Shown one piece after another: positions 26,492-35,693 of a DNA stretch of 46,805 bases (positions within the stretch are counted from its first letter, which is position 1; every line of letters begins with the position of its first letter). Below the pieces are notes generated by a model that did not search any database, was not told the origin of the DNA, and saw nothing but the letters and a program-made list of their open reading frames with translations. The stretch is from Akkermansiaceae bacterium (GTDB taxonomy: Bacteria; Verrucomicrobiota; Verrucomicrobiia; Verrucomicrobiales; Akkermansiaceae): the NCBI GenBank assembly GCA_905182475.1, contig CAJJBR010000101.1, positions 1-46,805 on the forward strand. Direction: 5' to 3'. The position numbers and the translations under genes were made by a program.

Positions 26492-29400
26492 TCATTCCAT
26501 GATTACGAGCAGGTCGTCGGAGTCCACTTGGATACCTTTTTTGACGAGGATTTCCTTGATGGTGCCGTCGGCGGGGGCGGAGATGGTGGTAAGCATTTTC
26601 ATCGCCTCGATGATAATGAGCTTGTCGCCTGCCTTGACCTCGGTGCCGGGAGAAATGGCAACTTCCGTGACCATTCCGGGAAGTGGGGCGGAGATGTGGG
26701 AGGGGTCGTTGGGATCGCCTTTCTGTCTCGCGGCGGTGGCGGTGCCGGAGAGGGATTTGTCCACGACGATGGACTCGCGGGGCATGCCGTTGAGTTCGTA
26801 GAAGAGGGTGCGGCGGCCTTCGTCGTCTGGCTCGCCTACGGAGATGAGCTTGATGATGAGGATTTTCCCCGGATCGATTTCGACTTCGATTTCTTCACTG
26901 ACTTGGAGGCCGTAGAAGAAAGCGGAAGTCGGGAGCTTGCTGAGGTCGTCGTATTTCGCGCGGGATTCGAGGAAGTCCTTGTGAACCTGCGGATACATGA
27001 GGTGTGAGTAGAGGGCGTCCTGAACCAGAGTGGATTCGAAGGAGTCTCCATCGTTCATGAAGGGTGAGGCTACCGATTCGAGATCGACTGGCTCGGCGAG
27101 TTCGCCGGGGCGTTTTGTGGTGATCTTGTGGTTGGGGCCCAGAACGATTTTTTGGACGTCAGCAGGCCAGCCGCCATCGGGTTGGCCGAGGCCACCGGAA
27201 AGCATGTCGATGACGGATTCGGGGAAGTCGATGGAGCCGGGTTTGATCTTAGTGACATCGGCAGCCTTGATGCCACGGGTGACGAGGAACATACACATGT
27301 CGCCGACGACTTTCGAGGAAGGCGTGACCTTGATGATATCGCCGAAGAGCTGGTTCACCTCGGCATAGGTGCGGGCGATTTCGCGCCAGCGGTGGCCAAG
27401 TCCCATGGAGTTGGCCTGCTCTCGGAGGTTGGTGTATTGGCCGCCGGGCATTTCGTGTTCGTAAACTTCGGCGGTGCCGGAGCGCGGGGCGGAGTCGAAG
27501 GGTTTGTAGAAATCGAGGACGTGTTCCCAGTAGTCGGAAATTTCGTTGAGGGCATCGAAGTCGAGTCCGGGATCCTGCTCCGAGGAGGCGAGGGCGGCGC
27601 AGACGGAATTCAGGTTCGGCTGTGAGGTGGAGCCGGACATGGAGGCGATGGCGAGATCCGCAATATCGACCCCGGCGCGGGAGGCTGCGATGACAGAGGC
27701 TGCGTTCAGGCCTGAGGTGTCGTGGGTGTGGAAATGGATGGGGATGCCAATTTCCTGTTTCAGTGCGTGGACGAGGTCGTAAGCTGCCTGTGGTTTGCAG
27801 AGCCCTGCCATGTCCTTGATGCAGAGGATGTGTGCTCCCATTTTCTCCACTTCCTTCGCTTTCGCGATGTAGTAGTTGAGATCGTATTTGGAACGGGCTG
27901 GATTGAGGATATCGCCGGAGTAGCAGATGGCGGCCTCGCAGATAGACTTGCCGTGTTCGCGGACTGCTTCCATGGCTACCTTCATGTTCGGCAGGTAATT
28001 TAGGGAATCGAAGATGCGGAAAATGTCCATCCCGCTGTCGGCAGAGTGCTTGATGAAACCGGCGACGACGTTGTCCGGATAGTTCGAGTAGCCTACGGCG
28101 TTGGAGCCACGGAAGAGCATTTGGAAAAGGATGTTCGGCACCTTTTCTCGAAGCTGACGGAGGCGCTCCCATGGATCCTCGTTGAGGAAACGCATGGAGG
28201 TATCGAAGGTCGCACCGCCCCACATTTCCAAGGAGAATATCTCTGGCGTGCGGGTGCTGTAAGCCTCGGCGACACGGAGCATGTCGTGCGTGCGCATGCG
28301 GGTGGCGATGAGAGACTGGTGTGCGTCGCGGAGGGTGGTGTCCGTGATGAGGAGGCGTTTCTGATCGAGGATCCACTGGGTGAATTTTTCGGGGCCGAGT
28401 TCCTGGAGCAGGGACTTGGTTTGCTCTGCAGCGGGACGCGGGACATTAGTAGGAACTGCCGGAGCGCGTTCCATAATGCTTGGGGGGCGGTAGCCTTTGG
28501 AGTGTGGGTTGCCGTTTACTGTGATTTCCGAAAGGTAGGCGAGTGTGCGGGTGGCGCGGTCGCGGCGGCGGGAAAACTGGAAGAGCTCCGTCTTGGTATC
28601 GATGAGCTTGGTATGTGCCTGACCCGACCTGAACGTATCATCAGCGATGATGTTTTCGAGGAAAGGGATGTTCGTTTTTACCCCACGGATACGGAATTCG
28701 CGAAGGGCGCGATCCATGCGCTGGCAGGCCATGGGGAAATCGCGACCCATGGTGGTGAGCTTGACTAGCATGGAATCGTAGTAAGGCGTAATGACCGAGC
28801 CGGCATCGCCCGAGGCTGCATCGAGTCGCACGCCAAAGCCTGCGGCGGAGCGGTAGTTGAGGATGCGCCCGTAGTCCGGTGCGAAGTTTTTCTCCGGATC
28901 CTCCGTGGTGATGCGGCACTGGATGGCGAAGCCGTTGCACGGGATTTCCTCCTGCGGTGGGAGGGCAAGAGTTTCGTCAAAAAGGCTATGGCCTTGCGCG
29001 ACGAGAATCTGGGATCGGACGAGGTCGATGCCGGTGACGCATTCCGTGACGGTGTGCTCGACCTGGATGCGCGGGTTCATCTCGATGAAGAACCAGTCGT
29101 TCTGATCCATGTCGTAGAGGAATTCGACAGTGCCTGCATTGTCGTAGCCGATGCCTTGGGCGAGTTTCACTGCCGCGTCGCAAAGCTCCTTCCGTATGAC
29201 CGGATCGAGGTGCATAGCGGGGGCTACTTCGACTACCTTCTGGTAGCGGCGCTGGACCGAGCAATCGCGTTCGTAGAGGTGGACAACGTTACCGTTCCGG
29301 TCGCCGAGGATCTGGACTTCGATATGTTTGGCGCGCTTGATATAGCGTTCGAGAAAAACGGCCGAGTTTCCGAAAGCATTCTCAGCTTCGGAGCGTGCCT

Positions 29401-29968
29401 CTGCGAGGAGGCCAGGGAGTTCAGTGGGTTTTTCAACGACTCGCATTCCGCGCCCGCCGCCACCAAATGCAGCTTTGATGATGAGTGGGAAACCGATTTC
29501 GTGGGCGATGGTGAGTGCTTCATCTGGATCGGTGACCGCATCCTCGGTGCCGGGAAGGGTGGGGACGTCGTATTTGTGGGCGAGTGCACGGGCTGCGGTC
29601 TTGTCACCCATGTTGTCCAAGAGATCTGCGGATGGACCGATGAAGGTGATGCCTTCGCGTTCGCAGGCGCGGGCGAAGGCGGGGTTTTCGGAGAGGAAAC
29701 CATAGCCAGGGTGGATCATAGTCACGCCCTTGGACTTCGCGAGTTTCACGATCCCTTCGTAGTCGAGATAGGCACCGACTGGGCCTTTCGAGGAATCGAG
29801 CTGATAGGCTTCGTCCGCTTTGAAACGGTGGATGGAAAAACGGTCTTCCTCTGCGAAAATCGAAACGGTGCGTAGGCCGAGTTCAGTAGCTGCGCGGAAA
29901 ATACGGATGGCGATTTCGCCGCGGTTTGCGGCCATGATCTTTCCGGGCATCTGTGGGTTTGAAGGCAT
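26492..29968 (-). CDS. pyc: pyruvate carboxylase
   Basis: This biotin enzyme carboxylates pyruvate to oxaloacetate using ATP and bicarbonate. The single chain of ~1158 aa matches the full-length alpha4 type. Domains in order: biotin carboxylase (MAANRGEIAIRIFRAATELG; ATP-grasp loop FGGGGRGMRVV; EMNPRIQVEHTVTE), carboxyltransferase (TDTTLRDAHQSLIATRMRTH; MWGGATFDTSMRFL; FHTHDTSGLNAAS), and a C-terminal biotin domain with EAMKM around residue 1128. I start at MPSNPQMPGK; ATGs 9 codons upstream and 6 codons downstream are alternatives. It follows mnmE on the same strand after ~80 bp, with no dedicated regulator visible. Confidence 0.97.
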   Translation of the reverse strand: MPSNPQMPGKIMAANRGEIAIRIFRAATELGLRTVSIFAEEDRFSIHRFKADEAYQLDSSKGPVGAYLDYEGIVKLAKSKGVTMIHPGYGFLSENPAFARACEREGITFIGPSADLLDNMGDKTAARALAHKYDVPTLPGTEDAVTDPDEALTIAHEIGFPLIIKAAFGGGGRGMRVVEKPTELPGLLAEARSEAENAFGNSAVFLERYIKRAKHIEVQILGDRNGNVVHLYERDCSVQRRYQKVVEVAPAMHLDPVIRKELCDAAVKLAQGIGYDNAGTVEFLYDMDQNDWFFIEMNPRIQVEHTVTECVTGIDLVRSQILVAQGHSLFDETLALPPQEEIPCNGFAIQCRITTEDPEKNFAPDYGRILNYRSAAGFGVRLDAASGDAGSVITPYYDSMLVKLTTMGRDFPMACQRMDRALREFRIRGVKTNIPFLENIIADDTFRSGQAHTKLIDTKTELFQFSRRRDRATRTLAYLSEITVNGNPHSKGYRPPSIMERAPAVPTNVPRPAAEQTKSLLQELGPEKFTQWILDQKRLLITDTTLRDAHQSLIATRMRTHDMLRVAEAYSTRTPEIFSLEMWGGATFDTSMRFLNEDPWERLRQLREKVPNILFQMLFRGSNAVGYSNYPDNVVAGFIKHSADSGMDIFRIFDSLNYLPNMKVAMEAVREHGKSICEAAICYSGDILNPARSKYDLNYYIAKAKEVEKMGAHILCIKDMAGLCKPQAAYDLVHALKQEIGIPIHFHTHDTSGLNAASVIAASRAGVDIADLAIASMSGSTSQPNLNSVCAALASSEQDPGLDFDALNEISDYWEHVLDFYKPFDSAPRSGTAEVYEHEMPGGQYTNLREQANSMGLGHRWREIARTYAEVNQLFGDIIKVTPSSKVVGDMCMFLVTRGIKAADVTKIKPGSIDFPESVIDMLSGGLGQPDGGWPADVQKIVLGPNHKITTKRPGELAEPVDLESVASPFMNDGDSFESTLVQDALYSHLMYPQVHKDFLESRAKYDDLSKLPTSAFFYGLQVSEEIEVEIDPGKILIIKLISVGEPDDEGRRTLFYELNGMPRESIVVDKSLSGTATAARQKGDPNDPSHISAPLPGMVTEVAISPGTEVKAGDKLIIIEAMKMLTTISAPADGTIKEILVKKGIQVDSDDLLVIME

Positions 29969-30051
29969 GGGTAGATTCAAAACTCCAAACCTCAAATTTC
30001 AAACCCCAAAAGCAGAAGCTGCCAAAAAATCGCACGTTTTTTGTTGTACAA

Positions 30052-31401
30052 CTATTTGCCAATGCAAAATTGTGAGAAAATCACGCCGAGAAGATCTTCT
30101 GTATCGACTTTTCCGGGGATTTCACCGAGTGCGTCGAGGGCTTCTCGGAGATCGATTGCGGCGAGTTCGGGGTCGCATTCCTTTTCTGTGAGGAGATCGA
30201 GAGCTGCGTGGAGGTTTGTAGCGGCGAGGGAAAGCGACGCCTTGTGGCGGGCGTTGATGGCTACTGCATGCTCGCCGAAGTCTGCTTCAGTGAAATGGAG
30301 TGCCTCGCGGATCTTCTCGGAAAGCTCATCGAACCCATCTCCGCTCTTGCAGGAAAGTCGGATTGCATCGTTGTCCTTCCAGCTCGGGTCTTCGCCGAGA
30401 TCGGATTTGTTCAGGACAAGGAGATGGGTGGCGTGGTTGGACGGATAAACGGCACGTTCAGGACGCGGCTTACTCGCATCGGCGATCTCCAAGAGTAAGT
30501 CGGCGTCTTCGATTTGGCGGGCGGTGCGCTGGATACCCTGGGATTCGATTTCGTCGGATGATTCGCGGACGCCTGCTGTATCAACAAGGCGGAGGGGGAT
30601 GTCGTGGAGGTTAATGATTTCCTCGATCGTGTCCCGGGTGGTGCCGGCGATGTCGGAAACGATTGCGCGTTCGAAGCCTAGGAGTCGGTTCAGGAGAGAG
30701 GATTTCCCGACATTCGGTTCTCCAAAAATCACCGTGCGGACACCTTCGCGGAGGATGCGTCCTTGGTCGGCGGTGGAGAGCAGGGAGGCTATGGTTGCGA
30801 GAATTCCTTCGATCCGGCTGCGTAGCTGGACGGTTGTCTGCGGATCAATGTCTTCATCGGGAAAGTCGATCCATGCTTCGAGGTGTGCGAGAATTTCTAG
30901 GAGTTCGTCGCGGGCGGCAGTGGTCTGTTTTCCGAGGGTGCCTTCAAGCTGTGAATGAGCGGCGCGGATTGCCAGGCGGGTCTGGGCAGAAATGAGATCC
31001 ATGATTCCCTCTGCCTGGGTGAGATCGAGTTTCCCATTGATAAAAGACCGTTGTGAAAACTCTCCGGGAGATGCGTGAATCGCTCCACATTCGAGAAAGC
31101 GGGCAAGTACCTCACGTGTCACCAAGATGCCTCCGTGACCGGCGAACTCTACCGTATCTTCTCCGGTGAATGAGTTGGGGCCGAGGAATACGGTGAGTAA
31201 GCCATCATCAATAACCGCTCCGGTGTTATCGCGGATTTTACAGCGACGTGCGAGGCGGGGCATCGTCGAAGAAGCGATCCCCCCGGAACATATGTTGGCA
31301 AACTCAAGAGCCTTGGAGCCGGAGATCCGGATCAGGGAAATTGCACCGACACCAAGAGGACTCGCGATAGCCGCGATGGTTGGGTATTCTGCCTGGGCCA
31401 T
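30052..31401 (-). CDS. mnmE: tRNA modification GTPase MnmE
   Basis: With MnmG, this GTPase installs the carboxymethylaminomethyl group on U34 of certain tRNAs. At 449 aa it is full length. The N-terminal folate-binding domain begins TIAAIASPLGVGAISLIRIS. The G domain has P-loop GEPNVGKSSLLNRLL near residue 229, G2 IAGTTRDT, G3 DTAGV and G4 NKSD. The conserved C-terminal CIGK supplies the essential Cys. The stop is 83 bp before pyc and the start is 18 bp after the zinc-ribbon membrane gene, so the three probably share a transcript. mnmG is not in the window. Confidence 0.96.
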   Translation of the reverse strand: MAQAEYPTIAAIASPLGVGAISLIRISGSKALEFANICSGGIASSTMPRLARRCKIRDNTGAVIDDGLLTVFLGPNSFTGEDTVEFAGHGGILVTREVLARFLECGAIHASPGEFSQRSFINGKLDLTQAEGIMDLISAQTRLAIRAAHSQLEGTLGKQTTAARDELLEILAHLEAWIDFPDEDIDPQTTVQLRSRIEGILATIASLLSTADQGRILREGVRTVIFGEPNVGKSSLLNRLLGFERAIVSDIAGTTRDTIEEIINLHDIPLRLVDTAGVRESSDEIESQGIQRTARQIEDADLLLEIADASKPRPERAVYPSNHATHLLVLNKSDLGEDPSWKDNDAIRLSCKSGDGFDELSEKIREALHFTEADFGEHAVAINARHKASLSLAATNLHAALDLLTEKECDPELAAIDLREALDALGEIPGKVDTEDLLGVIFSQFCIGK

Positions 31402-31419
31402 GCGGTGATGGGGATTGAC

Positions 31420-32043
31420 TTACTGGTTCGAAGCAGTGGCAGGGATTTCCTTGCCGCCGAGTCCGAGGAATTCCCAACAGATGAAACGCTTGATTTCCAA
31501 AGTCGGATTGTCGGTCTGTCCGGTCCATACCAACTCCACGGTCGCTTCCCGGATGAGCTTGTCCTCGGGGCTTCCTGAGAGATTCGGAGGGTTCACATTC
31601 GTACCCATTTGGTTGGTGATATAAAATTCGGCGGCTCCGGCAGCGAGGATGAGCAGGAGAAGGCCGAACATCGCCGGGATGATTCCGCTCGATGCCTTGA
31701 TCTTTTTCGCGAGATGTGCGGCAGTTGGTTGATGTTGTGTCTGGCCTGCTGCGACCTGTGCGGCATTGCGACGGGCAGGGATAGCTGCCTGGCGAGGAGC
31801 CGATGGTACTTGGGAAGGAGCAGGTTGGTGAACCGGTGCCTGTTGTGGGGCGAGAGCCTGGACACGGGCTTGTTGCAGGGCAGGAGCCTGCGCTGGTTCT
31901 GGAGGAGGCGGGGATACGATGGTTCCCTGGCAGTGGGGACACGGGCCGGTTGTAGAGGGCAGGGAAAACGGGATTACAATCCGCCCGTTGCAATGGTTGC
32001 AAAAAAAGTCGCGTTGCTGAGGAGGCTGTGAAAAATCAGACAT
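31420..32043 (-). CDS. zinc-ribbon, Pro/Gln-rich, single-pass membrane protein
   Basis: This is a 207-aa protein. The N-terminus holds a double CxxC zinc ribbon (FCNHCNGRIVIPFSLPS then GPCPHCQGTIV, residues ~14-43). A long low-complexity linker rich in Pro, Gln and Ala covers ~48-105. One membrane segment follows (IIPAMFGLLLLILAAGAAEF, ~120-140), and the C-terminal domain begins TNQMGTNVNPPN and contains EATVELVWTGQTDNP. This layout (cytoplasmic zinc ribbon, linker, TM, small extracytoplasmic domain) is common in this phylum. Its role is unknown. It heads the mnmE-pyc group. Confidence 0.7.
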   Translation of the reverse strand: MSDFSQPPQQRDFFCNHCNGRIVIPFSLPSTTGPCPHCQGTIVSPPPPEPAQAPALQQARVQALAPQQAPVHQPAPSQVPSAPRQAAIPARRNAAQVAAGQTQHQPTAAHLAKKIKASSGIIPAMFGLLLLILAAGAAEFYITNQMGTNVNPPNLSGSPEDKLIREATVELVWTGQTDNPTLEIKRFICWEFLGLGGKEIPATASNQ

Positions 32044-32386
32044 ATGTGGATTCCGTGCTGCGCGGATAGTTTAGATTGCTGAAATGAAGTTGTCAATGTA
32101 ACCTCCAAGGCTCCTACCCAAGGGGGAATTCGCTAATTTTGAAGAGGTTTTGACCACAATGGGAGTGAAGCGGACATCGAGGAACTCACTCAAAACTATT
32201 CTTTCCTCAAATCTCACGGATGCACCCCAAGGGCATAAAAGCACAGATAAGAGAGTGCGGAGTCGGATTTTTTTGATTCTAATGAGGTTTTCAGGGCACT
32301 AGTGTAGGAATCCTGATGTAATCTCGGAGTCTTCCGCCTTGCGTGGCAGAGGTGGGGAGCCTAGCCTCCGCGCCCGCAGGATCTAT
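32044..32386. other. intergenic region upstream of cimA with dispersed repeat
   Basis: Holds the second copy of the family-2 repeat (32134-32315). After it, gcgtggcagaggtggggagc-ctagcctccg could fold weakly. No T-box or leucine/isoleucine leader peptide was recognised. No gene is present. Confidence 0.45.
32134..32315. repeat. dispersed repeat, family 2, copy 2
   Basis: Shares with 25961-26146 the ordered blocks aattttgaag, ggttttgaccaca, cacggatg, gataagagagtg, tttttgatt, and ctagtgtaggaa-cctg. It is more diverged in the middle. The phrase 'aggttttcag..cacta' also occurs at 37067-37083, immediately before copy B of the 209-bp repeat, so the two repeat families may nest. Confidence 0.6.
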
Positions 32387-33949
32387 ATGAAAACCGTTAC
32401 GATTTACGACACTACATTGCGCGATGGGACGCAGGGCGAAGGATTTCAACTTTCCGGCCTAGATAAGCTGAGAATTGCAAAACGCCTGGATGAATTCGGC
32501 GTGGATTACATTGAAGGCGGTTGGCCGGGATCGAATCCGAAGGACGTGGAGTTTTTCCAAGAGGCAAAGAAGCTGGATCTAAAGCATGCGAAACTCGCAG
32601 CATTTGGATCTACCCGCCGCGCAAATACGCCTGTAGAGAAAGATCCGCAGGTTAGGCTCCTGCTCGAAGCGGAGACTCCGGTGGTGACCATTTTTGGGAA
32701 AAGCTGGGAACTCCATGTGACTGAAATCCTACGAACGACGGTAGAAGAAAATCAGGCGATGATTCGCGATACCGTTGCCCATCTGGTGAAAAACGGTCGT
32801 GAAGTTATCTATGACGCTGAGCATTTTTTCGACGGATACAAAGACGGAGTCGAGCACGCCCTCAGCACCCTTGAGGCGGCCGCCGAGGGCGGGGCTTCTT
32901 GCCTTGTGCTCTGCGATACCAACGGCGGAACCCTGCCATCCGAGATTGAGGAAATTTGTCGCGTAGTCAGTGAGCGTATTCCCGGCACACCAGTCGGCAT
33001 CCATACCCACAACGATTGCGAACTCGCCGTGGCGAATGCAGTGGCAGCTGTCCGAGCAGGAGCAAGCCAGGTTCAAGGAACGATCAATGGCTACGGCGAG
33101 CGCACGGGGAACTGCAATCTCACATCCGTTATGCCCATCCTCCAGTTGAAAATGGGGATCAAAGTAGTGCCGGGTCTTGAGAGACTCCGCGATCTCTCCT
33201 ACTTCGTGGACGATGTTTCCAATAATCCCCATTTCGCAAGGGCGGCCTTCATTGGTCGGACGGCTTTCGCTCACAAAGGTGGCATGCACGTGAATGCAGT
33301 TCAGAAACTCGCGCGGAGCTACGAGCATATCGTCCCGGCCAGTGTAGGAAATGAGCAGACTATTCTTGTTTCCGAACTCAGCGGCCAATCGAACATCCTT
33401 CTCAAAGCCGCGCAGATGGGAATGCATATCGAAAAAGGAGCACCCGAAGCCTCGGCGATCCTTGTAAAAATCAAAGAGCTGGAAAACGAAGGATATTCCT
33501 TCGAGGCAGCCGGTGGTTCGCTGGAGCTCCTGATCCGCCGAGAGCTAGGAAAATACATCAAGCCTTTCGAAGCGAACGAATACCACGCCAGCTTCCGCCA
33601 ATACCGAGATGGTCATAGCCCAGTCTGTGAAGCGACAGTAAAAGTCACTGTCAACGAAGAGCGCGAACTGACTGTTGCGGAAGGAAATGGGGTGGTGAAC
33701 GCACTCGATATCGCTCTCCGGAAAGCGTTGATGCCGTTCTACCCAGAAATCGCCGAGGTGTCATTGGTCGATTATAAAGTCCGCATCCTCGACGGCCACG
33801 ACGCTACCGCCGCGAAAACTCGTGTGCTCATCGTCTCCGGTCATGAGGGAGACACTTGGGGCACGGTTGGTGTATCGGAAAGCATCATCGAGGCAAGCTG
33901 GCTTGCTCTGGTGGACGGGATCGATCTATTCCTTCAGCGAAGAAGGTAA
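32387..33949 (+). CDS. cimA: citramalate synthase
   Basis: This enzyme condenses acetyl-CoA and pyruvate to (R)-citramalate, a threonine-independent route to isoleucine. The 520-aa protein belongs to the alpha-isopropylmalate/homocitrate synthase superfamily. The N-terminal HMGL TIM barrel has TTLRDGTQGEGF, with metal-binding HTHNDCELAVAN near 220 and GTINGYGERTGNCNLTSVMP. A LeuA-type regulatory dimerisation domain (~380-515) follows. The overall wording fits the long citramalate synthase group (as in Geobacter/Leptospira-like enzymes) better than LeuA, but substrate cannot be proved by eye. I start at MKTVTIYDTTLRDG; 16 upstream codons in frame overlap the leader. Confidence 0.88.
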   Translation: MKTVTIYDTTLRDGTQGEGFQLSGLDKLRIAKRLDEFGVDYIEGGWPGSNPKDVEFFQEAKKLDLKHAKLAAFGSTRRANTPVEKDPQVRLLLEAETPVVTIFGKSWELHVTEILRTTVEENQAMIRDTVAHLVKNGREVIYDAEHFFDGYKDGVEHALSTLEAAAEGGASCLVLCDTNGGTLPSEIEEICRVVSERIPGTPVGIHTHNDCELAVANAVAAVRAGASQVQGTINGYGERTGNCNLTSVMPILQLKMGIKVVPGLERLRDLSYFVDDVSNNPHFARAAFIGRTAFAHKGGMHVNAVQKLARSYEHIVPASVGNEQTILVSELSGQSNILLKAAQMGMHIEKGAPEASAILVKIKELENEGYSFEAAGGSLELLIRRELGKYIKPFEANEYHASFRQYRDGHSPVCEATVKVTVNEERELTVAEGNGVVNALDIALRKALMPFYPEIAEVSLVDYKVRILDGHDATAAKTRVLIVSGHEGDTWGTVGVSESIIEASWLALVDGIDLFLQRRR

Positions 33950-34019
33950 TGTCCTTCTTCCCTTTAATGAGTCTTCGATATTTTTCTAGTGCTAGAAAGA
34001 ACCGGAGCGTTGCTCGAGG

Positions 34020-34448
34020 TCAGACACTCAGGCTGACAATAATTACTTTTTTCTTGCGAACTCGTTCGACTGGGTCGTCGCGCCACATGAAGAGGGCTTT
34101 TATAATGTCCTTGAAATCACTGCGCAGTTCGTGGTTTTCTCGCTGGATCTGGATCTTTTCCTTTTCTACATCTTCACAGGTAACATCGGCTTCTTGGATG
34201 GAGCCGTGAGTTTCGACGTTTTCGACGTTTTCGAGGAGATCGATCATATCGGTATGGAGTCGCTCTACGTGTTCGCAAAGGCGGGAGGTTTCATTAGAAA
34301 GGTGGTCGGCATCTCCAGCGAGGAACGTTCCGGCTGCTTTCAGTTTTAGATCGGATGCGAGATTGCGGACGTTCGCGCTGAGATTGATCCAGGAGTGGGC
34401 GAGGTCTTTATCTACCTCTTCGACGCTTTGTTTCAGATTCTCGGCCAT
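34020..34448 (-). CDS. coiled-coil hypothetical protein
   Basis: This 142-aa, mostly helical soluble protein starts MAENLKQSVEEVDKDLAHSW. Heptad-like stretches (HLSNETSRLCEHVERLHTDM and DLLENVENVETHG; VEKEKIQIQRENHELRSDFK) suggest coiled coils. It ends with a basic patch, VERVRKKKVIIV. An ATG four codons upstream (34460) is possible. No family was recognised. Nearest neighbours are cimA (convergent) and a broken SOUL gene upstream on the same strand. Confidence 0.6.
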   Translation of the reverse strand: MAENLKQSVEEVDKDLAHSWINLSANVRNLASDLKLKAAGTFLAGDADHLSNETSRLCEHVERLHTDMIDLLENVENVETHGSIQEADVTCEDVEKEKIQIQRENHELRSDFKDIIKALFMWRDDPVERVRKKKVIIVSLSV

Positions 34449-34496
34449 GAGGATAAACATGGGGTGGAATCCGTTTTAGTCAAATGAGCAATTCGT

Positions 34497-34811
34497 TCAG
34501 GGCTGGATCCTTTGCCAGATTTCATTGCGACGGAGGAACTCCGGTTTCCATGGCGGATGGTAGAATGCGAAGAAGGGTTTTCCTACGGGCTTGAGTTGTT
34601 TTTCCGAAACAAGCTTGGCTAGGTCTTACGTGGCCTTGGCACGCTTCTCCTCTTCATCCCATCCCTTGAACCTGAGGACGGCAAAGGTTCCTCCCTTGAT
34701 GTCAGATACAGCGACGTCCTCTGCACCCGGTGCCGGCGCACCTTTTTCGGAAGCCGGTTTCTCAATCGCACAGGGACTCAATGCGGCGGCGAATAAAAAA
34801 AGAGCTTTCAT
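34497..34811 (-). pseudogene. SOUL heme-binding domain fragment with in-frame TAA
   Basis: The open part (34626-34811) reads VSDIKGGTFAVLRFKGWDEE and EKRAKAT, then a TAA at 34626-34628. In the same frame it continues DLAKLVSEKQLKPVGKPFFA, FYHPPWKPEFLRRNEIWQRI and QP to a TGA at 34497. This is the C-terminal half of a SOUL-family protein, whose usual ending is Y-x-PPW-x-P-x-F-RRNE. Most of the N-terminal half is missing, and the apparent start with its signal-like sequence lies inside the tpiA terminator hairpin and its T-run. It is probably dead. Confidence 0.65.
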
Positions 34812-34826
34812 GTAGAATGAAAGCTC
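34795..34826 (-). terminator. rho-independent terminator of pgk-tpiA
   Basis: On the minus strand GAGCTTTCAT-TCTAC-ATGAAAGCTC forms a perfect 10-bp stem with a 5-nt loop, followed at once by TTTTTTT. It lies 37 bp after the tpiA stop. The 3' arm contains the ATG used as the apparent start of the SOUL fragment. Confidence 0.9.
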
Positions 34827-34862
34827 CTTCCAAAACGCCGGGGCGCAAATTGTTATTTCGAC

Positions 34863-35651
34863 TTATTCGCCGGTGCCGTTCTTGATGATCTCAAGGAACG
34901 ATTGCGGATCGAGTGCGGCACCTCCGATGAGGGCACCGTCGATATCCGGGCATGCCATGAGCTCGGCGGCATTACCGGGTTTCACGGAACCTCCATATTG
35001 GATACGGAGTTTTGCGGCGGCCTCGGAGCCGTAGAGATCGCTGATGACGGAGCGTACGAAGGCGTGCGCGTCTTGTGCTTGATCAGAGGTGGCGGTAACG
35101 CCGGTGCCAATCGCCCAGACTGGCTCGTATGCAACCACCATATCGGATAAGTCTTTCTTGGAAACATCCTTGAGGCCATCGGTTACCTGGGTGCGGAGGA
35201 CGCTTTCGAGTTTGCCTGCTTCACGTTCGGCAAGGGTCTCGCCGATGCAGAAGATGGGCTTGAGGTTCGCTTCACGCGCTTTTTTGATCTTCGCGTTGAT
35301 GGTGCTGTCGGTTTCCGCGTAGATCGAGCGGCGCTCGGAGTGGCCGAGGATGACGTAGTGGACGAAAAACTCGCGGAGCATGATGACGCTCACCTCACCG
35401 GTGTAGGCACCGGAATCATACTCGGAGCAGTTTTGCGCGGCGATCTGGATCGCATGGGCATTCTTACCGGGAGTGGAGTTGTGGAGGAGGTCGGCCAGTT
35501 TTGGAAGGCAAAGGAAGGGCGGGGCGATGACGATATCGGCAGGGAGGTTGAGACCTTGGCTCTTGGAAAGGAAAGCTTTGACGAAGTCCTCAGTTTCCGA
35601 GGCTCCTTTGTTCATTTTCCAGTTGGCTGCGAAGATAGGCTTGCGTGACAT
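34863..35651 (-). CDS. tpiA: triose-phosphate isomerase
   Basis: This enzyme interconverts dihydroxyacetone phosphate and glyceraldehyde 3-phosphate. It is 262 aa, slightly longer than the usual ~250. N-terminal FAANWKMNKG supplies Asn and the active-site Lys; VILGHSERR supplies the electrophilic His; VAYEPVWAIGTG carries the catalytic Glu; and GGSVKPGNAAELM and GALIGGAAL complete the phosphate-binding loops. It starts 42 bp after the pgk stop and ends just before a strong terminator, so pgk-tpiA is an operon. Confidence 0.97.
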   Translation of the reverse strand: MSRKPIFAANWKMNKGASETEDFVKAFLSKSQGLNLPADIVIAPPFLCLPKLADLLHNSTPGKNAHAIQIAAQNCSEYDSGAYTGEVSVIMLREFFVHYVILGHSERRSIYAETDSTINAKIKKAREANLKPIFCIGETLAEREAGKLESVLRTQVTDGLKDVSKKDLSDMVVAYEPVWAIGTGVTATSDQAQDAHAFVRSVISDLYGSEAAAKLRIQYGGSVKPGNAAELMACPDIDGALIGGAALDPQSFLEIIKNGTGE

Positions 35652-35693
35652 GTGCGGTAGGAGGTTGGTGTTAGGAAATTATTCGTTTTGAGA

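Noticed and set aside
28988..29875. 295-codon open frame antisense to pyc
   Set aside because: Shadow of the biotin carboxylase domain; no independent start signal or recognisable domain.
33976..33998. TTTCTAG/CTAGAAA palindrome after cimA as a terminator
   Set aside because: The loop would be only 2 nt and the stem AT-rich, with no T-run on the correct side.
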